Shown: positions 8,136 through 14,237 of the stretch, one piece after another | How positions within the stretch are numbered: the stretch's first letter is position 1 | How the letters are laid out: each line of letters opens with the position of its first letter | Assembly: GCA_017552435.1 (NCBI GenBank) | Contig: JAFZPZ010000030.1 | Span: 1-32,561 of the forward strand | Direction: 5' to 3' | Length of the DNA: 32,561 nt | From: Bacteroidaceae bacterium | GTDB lineage: Bacteria; Bacteroidota; Bacteroidia; Bacteroidales; Bacteroidaceae | Position numbers and translations under genes: made by a program | Notes under the pieces: generated by a model | Seen by the model: only the letters and a program-made list of their open reading frames with translations | Told to the model about the DNA's origin: nothing | Databases searched by the model: none

Positions 8136-8195
8136 TTATAAGAGGGTGGCGAGGAGGGTGAAGAGAAGGAGGGAGAGGGTCCTTGTCGTTTTCAT
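8136..8195 (-). pseudogene. Orphan signal-peptide reading frame (19 codons)
   Basis: The frame reads MKTTRTLSLLLFTLLATLL and then TAA. It is a nearly complete signal peptide with no mature protein: charged n-region, hydrophobic core, then a stop where the c-region should begin. It shares MKTT and the core LLLFTLL(A/S)TL with the BspA-like protein whose gene starts at 7274. A promoter-like motif lies about 20 bp upstream. I read it as the 5' end of a secreted-protein gene separated from its body by the KilA-N gene. It could alternatively act as a short leader peptide. Confidence 0.65.
8142..8172. repeat. 31-bp direct repeat, copy B (orphan signal peptide)
   Basis: Second copy of the repeat described at 7155-7185, with one mismatch. 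It lies within the 19-codon orphan signal-peptide frame. Recombination with copy A would delete about 987 bp, including the whole KilA-N gene, and keep the reading frame. Confidence 0.9.
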
Positions 8196-8217
8196 AGCTT
8201 CTTTTATTATCCGGGGA

Positions 8218-8225
8218 CAAAGATA
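8218..8225 (-). promoter_or_regulatory. Probable -7 promoter element
   Basis: CAAAGATA is the reverse complement of TAnnTTTG, the Bacteroidetes -7 element. A start of transcription near 8211 would give a leader of about 16 nt to the ATG at 8195. No TTTG is seen at the expected -33 distance; that region is A/T-rich. This motif could drive the orphan signal-peptide frame, KilA-N and the BspA-like gene as one transcript. The intergenic stretch 8196-8448 holds only this motif, a loose repeat and a hairpin. Confidence 0.5.
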
Positions 8226-8261
8226 CGAAAAAAATATGGAAATATTTTTCCCTTTCGCTGT

Positions 8262-8323
8262 AAATACAGCAAAAAGAAAGAAAAAATACAACCAGAGGAA
8301 AAAAATACAGCCAAAGAAAAGAA
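8262..8323. repeat. Imperfect ~20-bp A-rich tandem repeat
   Basis: Three loose copies of a unit AAATACA(G/A)C followed by an A/G-rich run start at 8262, 8284 and 8303 (spacings 22 and 19). The region is purine-rich on the plus strand and lies upstream of the -7 element at 8218. It could act as an A/T-rich upstream element, or may be only low-complexity sequence. Confidence 0.4.
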
Positions 8324-8358
8324 ATCTCCTCCGCACTCCAGAAAAAAGCCACGCATCA

Positions 8359-8394
8359 ATAACATGCCATTATTTGCTGATAAAGGCATGTTAT
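8359..8394. other. 10-bp inverted repeat downstream of the DUF3667 gene
   Basis: ATAACATGCC at 8359-8368 is perfectly complementary to GGCATGTTAT at 8385-8394, with a 16-nt loop. It lies about 55 bp after the DUF3667 stop codon. There is no T-run after it, so it is either a weak terminator or mRNA-end structure, or a dyad binding site. Confidence 0.5.
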
Positions 8395-8448
8395 CGGATG
8401 ATAAGGTTTTCTTCCCATTCACGATGTTGATGCCGCGCTGAATCTTGC

Positions 8449-9432
8449 TCAGGCGTTGACCGGCAAGGACATCTTTTTCCTGCTACGCCGGTTTGCGAAA
8501 AGAGCGATGCTGAGGGTGACTATAATGATGGCGCAGATAAAAATACACGTGTAGATGGCCTTCTCGGTGCTCCATTCTGGGAAGCTGGGTGGAATTACGC
8601 CATGAAATAGTGTTGAATATACTAATATTATTGAAATAAAGATAAGATAGATGCTATATTTATAGATCACAAAGCAGGCTACGACACGCCATAGCGTTCC
8701 CCATACGCCGTAGCCGAACAGCTGCTTGAAGTTGACGAAGAGCAGCAAATGAAGAATGAGTATCTGGTATATTCCCTCTATTATCTCATTCTCGGCCTCG
8801 CTAAGAGCCATCATCTTACAGATCAAGCCGAAGGGTAGTAGCAGGCACACGTACTGGGTAGCATTGAACACCTGAATGAAGAACCCCTGTGGCAAGGTGT
8901 GGCGGGGAAACCGCGGGGCATGGCGAAACATAATATAGGTGGGCAGGAGCATCCAGATGTAGCTGAAAAGCATTAGAAGGTCCGCGTTCGTTATTAGCCA
9001 GACATCCAGTCTGCTAAGGAAATTTGGATCTCCAATCTTTTCCGGAGCGGGTTCTCGGATATAATTCAAGTCCAGCCAATGGCCTATCATGAAAACGACC
9101 ATTGCGACCAGTAAGAACATGCTGAGTGGCGAGAAACAGTTGCGGCGTTTGCCACTGATATAATCGCCTATCAGGTAGCCCGGACGCAGCAGCAGTTGCA
9201 TGATGGTTAATGGCAGCGAACGGGTGCCGAGGCCCCAGAGATCCATCCACTGCTGGCGGAGGTTGCTCCACGACACGGGGCCTGTGTCCCATTTCTGCCC
9301 GCATGTCGGACAGTAGTCGCCATGGAATTCGTCTCCGCAGTTGTTGCACTGGCGAACTGCTTTACTCCTTTTGTATTCCACCGGATTCTCCTGCCATTGG
9401 TGGAATCGCTGGTATAGCTCCTTGATTGTCAT
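8449..9432 (-). CDS. DUF3667 membrane protein with zinc ribbon
   Basis: A 327-aa protein of the DUF3667 type. Near the N-terminus is a zinc-ribbon-like Cys4 motif (C29-x2-C32 and C41-x2-C44, in QCNNCG and YCPTCGQKW), followed by the family's conserved stretch LTIMQLLLRPGYLIGDYISGKRRNCFSPLSMFLLVAM at about 75-111, which starts the first membrane helix. Further hydrophobic segments lie at about 150-170, 190-210, 220-270 and 295-315, so it is an inner-membrane protein with several helices. Its role is unknown. It is separated by 18 bp from the S9 peptidase gene on the same strand and is probably the last gene of the operon. The start at 9432 is the only one that keeps the zinc ribbon. Confidence 0.85.
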   Translation of the reverse strand: MTIKELYQRFHQWQENPVEYKRSKAVRQCNNCGDEFHGDYCPTCGQKWDTGPVSWSNLRQQWMDLWGLGTRSLPLTIMQLLLRPGYLIGDYISGKRRNCFSPLSMFLLVAMVVFMIGHWLDLNYIREPAPEKIGDPNFLSRLDVWLITNADLLMLFSYIWMLLPTYIMFRHAPRFPRHTLPQGFFIQVFNATQYVCLLLPFGLICKMMALSEAENEIIEGIYQILILHLLLFVNFKQLFGYGVWGTLWRVVACFVIYKYSIYLIFISIILVYSTLFHGVIPPSFPEWSTEKAIYTCIFICAIIIVTLSIALFANRRSRKKMSLPVNA

Positions 9433-9450
9433 AATCCTGAGGTTTGAGCC

Positions 9451-11445
9451 TTATTTCAGGTAATCCTCGAAGTACTGGGTGATGCGCTCGTGCAGGTGGA
9501 CGCTCTTGTGGCCGGCCATGTTGTGACCCTCGCCCGGGTAGGCGTAGAAATCGGGCTGGGTGCCGGCTTCGGCACAGGCATTCAAGAACTGGAGGGAGTG
9601 TTGCGGCACGCAGGTGGGATCGTTCATGCCGATGATGATCTGCAGCTTGCCTTTCAGGTTCTTTGCCTTGTTGATGCAGCTCGTCAGCTCGTAGCCCTCG
9701 GGGTTCTGCTCGGGGGTGTCCATGTAGCGCTCGCCGTACATCACCTCGTACCACTTCCAGTCGATGACGGGACCGCCTGCCACACCGACCTTGAAGACAT
9801 CGGGGTAGTTGAGCATGAGCGAGGTGGTCATGAAGCCGCCATAGCTCCAGCCGTGTACGCCGAGTCGCTCGGCATCGACGTAGGGTAGGGACTTCAGATA
9901 CTCCACGCCGCACATCTGGTCCTGCATCTCGATCTGTCCGAGGCGGCGGAAGGTGGCCTGCTCGAAGTCACGTCCCCGGTCCTCGCTGCCGCGGTTGTCT
10001 ATGCTGAAGACAATGTAGCCCTTCTGCGCCATATAGGTGTCCCAGCTGCGACTGCCCCAGTGCCAGGATGCCTCTACGCAATGGGCATGAGGGCCGCCAT
10101 AGACATAGATGACAGCGGGATATTTCTTGCTGGGGTCGAAATCCATTGGCTTCACCATGCGCCAATAGAGGGTGGTCTCGCCGTCGGCAGCAAGGACGGT
10201 GCCTTGCTCGAAGATGGGCTGATACCACTCTTCCCAGGGATCGGAAGCCTTCTGCAACAGCGTGCTCTTGCCGGTCTTGGCGTTGGTTACGGCACAGGCA
10301 CGGGGGAGGTCAGGCTCTTGCCAGGTGTCCACCAGCCAAAGACCGTCCTCGGACAACTTAGCCTGATGAACGCCCTTGCCGTTGTCCAGCAGGGTACGCT
10401 TTTTGGTCTTGATGTTGAGGCTGTAGATGTTGCGCTGCAGATGGCCGGCTTCCTTGGTGATGAGGATGGCACTCTTGGTGGCGGGGCAGAAGCCCACGAT
10501 TTCCTTCACCACCCACGGACCGCTGGTGAGCTGACCCAGTTCGCGGCCTTCTGTATCCATAAGGTACAGGTGCGTGTAGCCGTCCTTCCAACTCCAGTAG
10601 ATGAACTTGGTGTCGTCCCAAGGCAGGAAGGTGATGGGGTGCTGGGGCTCGACGTACTTGTCGCTGGTCTCGGTATAGAGGGTCTTAATCTTGTTGCCCG
10701 TCGTCACATCGTAGGCATCGAGCGTTGTATGGTTCTGGTCGCGGTTCAGCTCAAACAGGTACAGCGTCTTCCCGTCGGGAGCCCAGGAGATGTTGGTGAA
10801 ATAGCGGTCGGTGGGGTCGCCCACGTTCAGATAGACGGTCTTCTGGGTTTCCAGATCGAAGATACCGATGGTAACCTGATGCGAAGTCATGCCGGCCATT
10901 GGATATTTGTCGGGCTCCAGTTCGGCCTCACGCTTGAACGTGTTTACCTGCGGATAGTCGGCTACCATGCTCTGGTCCATGCGGTAGAAGGCCAGCTTCT
11001 GGCCGTCTTTGCTCCAAAAGGTGCCTTTGTGGATGCCGAACTCATCGCGGTGTACGCTCTGGCCATAGACAATCTGGCGTGAGCCGTCGGTGGAAAGTTG
11101 GACGTCGTGGCCGTCGGCATAACGCACCCACAGGTTGTTGTCGCGCAGGAAAGCGGCGGCATTGGAGGCCTTGCACCATTCGAGCAGCCCTTTGGGATTG
11201 GGGCGATTCTTCTCCTCGGGCGCCTGATAGTCGGCCATTTCGCCGTTGGCGGGATTCACCTCGAAGGTCTTGTCGCCATCCTTGAAGATGAGCTTCCCTT
11301 CCTGCCAACTATAGTTCCACTTCTGCGGAACGGAAACCTTGTAGTTCTTGCCGCCGAAATTCAATTCCTCCAGCGTAAACAGTTTCTGTGACATTGCCTG
11401 CGTTGCAGCCACGAGCAAAGTGGCTATTATCAATTTAGTCTTCAT
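9451..11445 (-). CDS. S9 family prolyl (dipeptidyl-peptidase IV-like) peptidase
   Basis: A 664-aa exported serine peptidase. The signal peptide is MKTKLIIATLLVAATQAMSQ. Residues about 100-420 form the beta-propeller, with HRDEFG (D134, E135) in the place of the DPP-IV glutamate pair that binds the substrate N-terminus. The C-terminal alpha/beta-hydrolase domain shows YGGP (449-452), the nucleophile in GWSYGGF (S534), the aspartate in GMNDP (D609) and the histidine in GEGHNM (H641). It should remove dipeptides ending in proline or alanine from peptides in the periplasm. Known DPP-IV homologues are about 720 aa, so this one is slightly short at the N-terminus. I chose ATG 11445 over a longer frame to 11649: only this start gives a signal peptide, and the extra residues are an out-of-frame reading of the methyltransferase tail. 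The start overlaps the upstream stop by 11 bp, suggesting translational coupling. Confidence 0.92.
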   Translation of the reverse strand: MKTKLIIATLLVAATQAMSQKLFTLEELNFGGKNYKVSVPQKWNYSWQEGKLIFKDGDKTFEVNPANGEMADYQAPEEKNRPNPKGLLEWCKASNAAAFLRDNNLWVRYADGHDVQLSTDGSRQIVYGQSVHRDEFGIHKGTFWSKDGQKLAFYRMDQSMVADYPQVNTFKREAELEPDKYPMAGMTSHQVTIGIFDLETQKTVYLNVGDPTDRYFTNISWAPDGKTLYLFELNRDQNHTTLDAYDVTTGNKIKTLYTETSDKYVEPQHPITFLPWDDTKFIYWSWKDGYTHLYLMDTEGRELGQLTSGPWVVKEIVGFCPATKSAILITKEAGHLQRNIYSLNIKTKKRTLLDNGKGVHQAKLSEDGLWLVDTWQEPDLPRACAVTNAKTGKSTLLQKASDPWEEWYQPIFEQGTVLAADGETTLYWRMVKPMDFDPSKKYPAVIYVYGGPHAHCVEASWHWGSRSWDTYMAQKGYIVFSIDNRGSEDRGRDFEQATFRRLGQIEMQDQMCGVEYLKSLPYVDAERLGVHGWSYGGFMTTSLMLNYPDVFKVGVAGGPVIDWKWYEVMYGERYMDTPEQNPEGYELTSCINKAKNLKGKLQIIIGMNDPTCVPQHSLQFLNACAEAGTQPDFYAYPGEGHNMAGHKSVHLHERITQYFEDYLK

Positions 11446-12961
11446 CGTTATCGTAGTGTCTATTCCCAAACTTTTTATTGCCTCCCTTGTTGCGGTCGAA
11501 AGGCCTCTTGGAACCGCGGTCGAAGGACCTCTTGTCCCGACGGTCGAAGTCCCGACCGCCTTCTTTGCGGGACTCCCGACGGTCTTCTTTGCGTAATTCC
11601 CGACGGTCGCCTTTCCCCTTCTTGAAGTCGCGGCGGTCTTCCCACTCATCGTTTATGGGCTTGCGCATCCGTTCCTTGGGATTCTCCTCCAACTTGTCCT
11701 TGAACTCGCGGTGCTGCTTGAAGCGTTTGCGGTCGGCCATCATGCGGCGCTCCTGTGCGGTCTTTATGTCGCCGCCCTCGGCGCGCATGTCGTTGAACTT
11801 GCCGCTGAAAATCTGATATTTACGCAGTTCGCACTCCAGACTGCCGTTGAACAATGGCGTGCGCAGCGAAGGCTTCAAGCCAATCTGGTCGAAGCATTCC
11901 TCGCGGTAGCTCAGAATCCAGGCATCGTTATCTACGAACTGATGCTTCAAGCGCTCGCCAATCATCTTGTAAAGCCCCAGCAGGTCGGGTGCAGAGATGC
12001 GCTCGCCGTAGGGTGGATTGGTGATGATGATGCTCTTCTCCGTGGGCTGTGTGAAGTCGGCAAAGTCCTGCTGGGCAATGCTTATCTCCTTGCTCAGACC
12101 AGCCGCCTTGACGTTGGTCGTGGCGATGGCAACGGCATTGCGGTTGATGTCGTAGCCATAGATATGGTGCTCGAATTCGTGCTCATGCGACTCATCTTCG
12201 TAAATGCTGTCGAAGAGGTCCTGATCGAAGTCGGACCACTTCTCGAAGGCATACTCCTTGCGATAGACACCAGGTGCGATGCCGCGGGCAATGAGGGCCG
12301 CCTCGATGGCGATGGTGCCGCTGCCGCACATGGGGTCGATGAGGTCGCACTGTCCCTTCCATCCCGTGAGCATGATGATGCCTGCGGCAAGGACTTCGTT
12401 CAAGGGGGCCTCTACACTCTCCTGACGGTAGCCGCGGCGATGCAGACTCTCGCCGCTGGAGTCGAGCGACAGGGTGCAGTCGTACTCTGCGATGTGGATA
12501 TGGAGCTGCAGGTCGGGATTGGTGACGCGAATGTTGGGGCGGTTGCCGGTCTTCTCTCTCATCTGATCGACGATGGCATCCTTGACCTTGTAGGCTACGA
12601 ACTTGCTGTGGCGGAACTCCGTGCTGAACACAACACTATCGACGGCAAAGGTCGTCTCGTTGGTCAGGTACTGGGTCCAGTCAATCTCCTGCACGGCATC
12701 ATACACTTCGTCGGCACTGGTAGCGCGGAAGTGCTTGATGGGTTTCAGAATGCGGATGGCGGTGCGCAACTGGAAGTTGGCGCGGTACATCAGTTCTTTG
12801 TCGCCGGTGAAGCTGACCATGCGGCGGCCTAGCTGAATGTTGTTGGCACCGAGCTCAATCAGTTCGGTTGCCAGTACTGTTTCCAAGCCCTGAAAGGTCT
12901 TGGCAATCATTTCAAATTCCACGAAATATTTACTATTTGATGATTTACTATTTAGTTGCAA
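11435..12961 (-). CDS. rlmL: THUMP-domain rRNA guanine-N2 methyltransferase (RlmL/RlmK-N type)
   Basis: The 508-aa product has an N-terminal ferredoxin-like/THUMP region (FEMIAKTFQGLETVLATELIELGA at about 15-39, then to about 160) and a SAM-dependent Rossmann domain with motif I DPMCGSGT (209-216) and the catalytic NPPYGER (315-321). This is the architecture of 23S rRNA m2G2445 methyltransferases; the exact target base is inferred. Residues about 400-508 are a highly charged tail rich in Arg, Lys and Asp with DRR, RRE and FDR repeats, encoded by DNA with repeated CCCGACGGTC stretches; it is probably disordered and RNA-binding. The first 17 residues come from an AT-rich 7-bp repeat, and ATG 12910 (M18) is an alternative start. 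It is followed by the S9 peptidase gene with an 11-bp overlap. Confidence 0.88.
   Translation of the reverse strand: MQLNSKSSNSKYFVEFEMIAKTFQGLETVLATELIELGANNIQLGRRMVSFTGDKELMYRANFQLRTAIRILKPIKHFRATSADEVYDAVQEIDWTQYLTNETTFAVDSVVFSTEFRHSKFVAYKVKDAIVDQMREKTGNRPNIRVTNPDLQLHIHIAEYDCTLSLDSSGESLHRRGYRQESVEAPLNEVLAAGIIMLTGWKGQCDLIDPMCGSGTIAIEAALIARGIAPGVYRKEYAFEKWSDFDQDLFDSIYEDESHEHEFEHHIYGYDINRNAVAIATTNVKAAGLSKEISIAQQDFADFTQPTEKSIIITNPPYGERISAPDLLGLYKMIGERLKHQFVDNDAWILSYREECFDQIGLKPSLRTPLFNGSLECELRKYQIFSGKFNDMRAEGGDIKTAQERRMMADRKRFKQHREFKDKLEENPKERMRKPINDEWEDRRDFKKGKGDRRELRKEDRRESRKEGGRDFDRRDKRSFDRGSKRPFDRNKGGNKKFGNRHYDNDED
12927..12954. repeat. Imperfect 7-bp repeat within the N-terminus of rlmL
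   Basis: Consecutive heptamers TATTTAC, TATTTGA, TGATTTA and CTATTTA run from 12927 to 12954. On the minus strand they encode the non-conserved start of the methyltransferase (KSSNSKYF region), before the conserved FEMIAKTFQGLE. Confidence 0.6.
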
Positions 12962-12967
12962 TTAATG

Positions 12968-13013
12968 AATTGTCAATTGCCAATTGTTAATTATTAATTG
13001 TCAATTGTCAATT
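12968..13013. repeat. AATTGTC 7-bp tandem array
   Basis: Six heptamers of the form AATTGTC/AATTGCC/AATTGTT/AATTATT, plus a final AATT, fill most of the gap between the serine acetyltransferase stop (13016) and the rlmL start (12961). The array is within the likely cysE-rlmL transcript. AATTGxCAATT also reads as an inverted repeat, so it could fold. Confidence 0.85.
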
Positions 13014-13015
13014 TT

Positions 13016-14032
13016 TTACAGTCCTCCCCAGTCTTCGGGACGAACCACATGACTTTTGCGTTTCTTGGCTTGCAACAGATGTTCGCCGGGTTGTGTGCTC
13101 TCCGTTACCCATACGTTACCGCCAATGACGGTACCTTTGGCAATGGTGATACGGCCCAGAACGGTGGCATTACTGTAAACGATGACATCGTCTTCCAAAA
13201 TAGGATGACGGGGAATACCCTTCATAGGGTTGCCCTCATCGTCCAACGGGAAGCTCTTGGCACCCAGTGTTACGCCCTGATAGAGCTTTACGTTGTTGCC
13301 GATGATACAGGTGGCTCCTATCACCACGCCTGTTCCGTGGTCGATGGTAAAGTGGGAACCGATGGTGGCGGCAGGATGTATGTCTATTCCCGTCTCGCTA
13401 TGCGCCATCTCTGTGATGATGCGAGGTATAAGGGGAACGCCCAAGAGGAGCAACTCGTGTGCGATACGATAGTTCGTTACTGCCTTTATAACTGGGTAGC
13501 AGCTGATAATCTCGCCATAGGACTCGGCTGCAGGATCGCCGTTGTATGCGGCTTCGACATCGGTGGCCAGTAGACTGCGGATTTCCGGCAAGCGGCTCAC
13601 GAACTTTGCAACGATCGTCTGAGCAGACTCCTCTAAATCTCCCCTTAAAGGGGAGACTTCCTTGTCTGAACATTCCTTTATGTTCTCACCCTTTAAAGGG
13701 GAGTTAGAGGAGGTCTTTAGTCCCGCCAAAACCTGCTGCGTGAGCAGATGGGAGAGGCGGTCCAGACTGACACCGATGTGGTAGGGCAGGGTTCTGCTAC
13801 TTAATGTGGATTTCCCATAGAAACCCGGGAAAAGAATGGCGCGGCAAAGGTCAATAATCTCGGCCAGCGCAGGAGCCGAAGGCAGGGGGTCACCGTCGTT
13901 GTGTTCATGAAAAAGGCCATGCAAAGAATCTGGCTCAGAAAGACGGCTGACGGTCTGTTTTAGCAGTTCTTGGATGCTTTGGCACCGAGGCGCGTCGCTA
14001 AGACGCGGAACGTTGAGTTCGTTAGGACTCAT
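13016..14032 (-). CDS. cysE: Serine O-acetyltransferase with an in-frame repeat insertion
   Basis: A 338-aa enzyme that transfers acetyl from acetyl-CoA to serine, the first step of cysteine synthesis. The helical N-terminal domain is at about 15-195 and the left-handed beta-helix hexapeptide domain at about 215-312 (GIDIHPAATIGSHFTIDHGTGVVIGATCIIGNNVKLYQGVTLGAKSF), with the conserved D231 and H232 in the IDHGTG motif. It ends in a basic tail and DWGGL. Residues about 107-135 (NSPLKGE ... VSPLRGDLEES) are encoded by an 85-bp inverted-repeat element and do not look like the family; they fall in the variable linker between LTQQVLAGL and the conserved FVSRLPEIRSLLATDVEAAYNGDPAA. The frame is kept, so the enzyme is probably active. 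The gene seems to head the cysE-rlmL-peptidase-DUF3667 operon. Confidence 0.93.
   Translation of the reverse strand: MSPNELNVPRLSDAPRCQSIQELLKQTVSRLSEPDSLHGLFHEHNDGDPLPSAPALAEIIDLCRAILFPGFYGKSTLSSRTLPYHIGVSLDRLSHLLTQQVLAGLKTSSNSPLKGENIKECSDKEVSPLRGDLEESAQTIVAKFVSRLPEIRSLLATDVEAAYNGDPAAESYGEIISCYPVIKAVTNYRIAHELLLLGVPLIPRIITEMAHSETGIDIHPAATIGSHFTIDHGTGVVIGATCIIGNNVKLYQGVTLGAKSFPLDDEGNPMKGIPRHPILEDDVIVYSNATVLGRITIAKGTVIGGNVWVTESTQPGEHLLQAKKRKSHVVRPEDWGGL
13628..13712. repeat. 85-bp interspersed inverted-repeat element inside cysE
   Basis: The arms 13628-13655 and 13685-13712 are imperfect inverted copies of each other (CTCCTCTAA ... TTAGAGGAG at the outer edges). Each arm also contains its own near-palindrome of the form CTCCCCTTNAAGGGGAG. 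The element is translated without stop codons and without breaking the frame. It resembles in arrangement, not in sequence, the protein-coding palindromic elements known from Rickettsia. Confidence 0.85.
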
Positions 14033-14063
14033 TGCTTTATGTTGTTATCAATAAAATCGGGTA

Positions 14064-14071
14064 CAAAGATA
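14064..14071 (-). promoter_or_regulatory. Probable -7 element for the cysE operon
   Basis: CAAAGATA is the reverse complement of TAnnTTTG. Transcription starting near 14057 would leave a leader of about 25 nt to the ATG at 14032. No clear TTTG is found at the -33 distance, where the heptamer array 14081-14111 lies. Confidence 0.5.
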
Positions 14072-14080
14072 CTAATAAAA

Positions 14081-14111
14081 ATTAAGAATTAAGTATTAAG
14101 GATTAAGAATT
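14081..14111. repeat. NATTAAG 7-bp tandem array
   Basis: ATTAAG, AATTAAG, TATTAAG, GATTAAG and a final AATT follow each other with a 7-bp period. The array lies just upstream of the -7 element of cysE, where the -33 box and any upstream activator site would be. Confidence 0.8.
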
Positions 14112-14170
14112 TTCTTTTATCAGGCAATCTCGCATGGGCAAGACATCAGATAGCACAGCGATGACATATA

Positions 14171-14205
14171 AAAAAGCCGCAGTACTAATGGGCAGTACTG
14201 CGGCT
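14171..14205 (-). terminator. Rho-independent terminator of secDF
   Basis: A perfect 12-bp stem (14175-14186 with 14194-14205, AGCCGCAGTACT/AGTACTGCGGCT) with a 7-nt loop is followed on the minus strand by a T-run (14170-14175 region). It lies about 33 bp after the secDF stop codon. Confidence 0.92.
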
Positions 14206-14237
14206 CTTATTATATAAAATGTAATAGCTTGGATATC

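Noticed and set aside
8128-8352. Overlapping minus-strand frames of 66-74 codons rich in Phe and Leu that run through 8200-8350.
   Set aside because: They arise from poly-purine low-complexity DNA. Only the final 19 codons (8136-8195) look like a real signal peptide.
11446-11649. N-terminal extension of the S9 peptidase by 68 codons.
   Set aside because: It is an out-of-frame reading of the repetitive rlmL tail, and the signal peptide starts at 11445.
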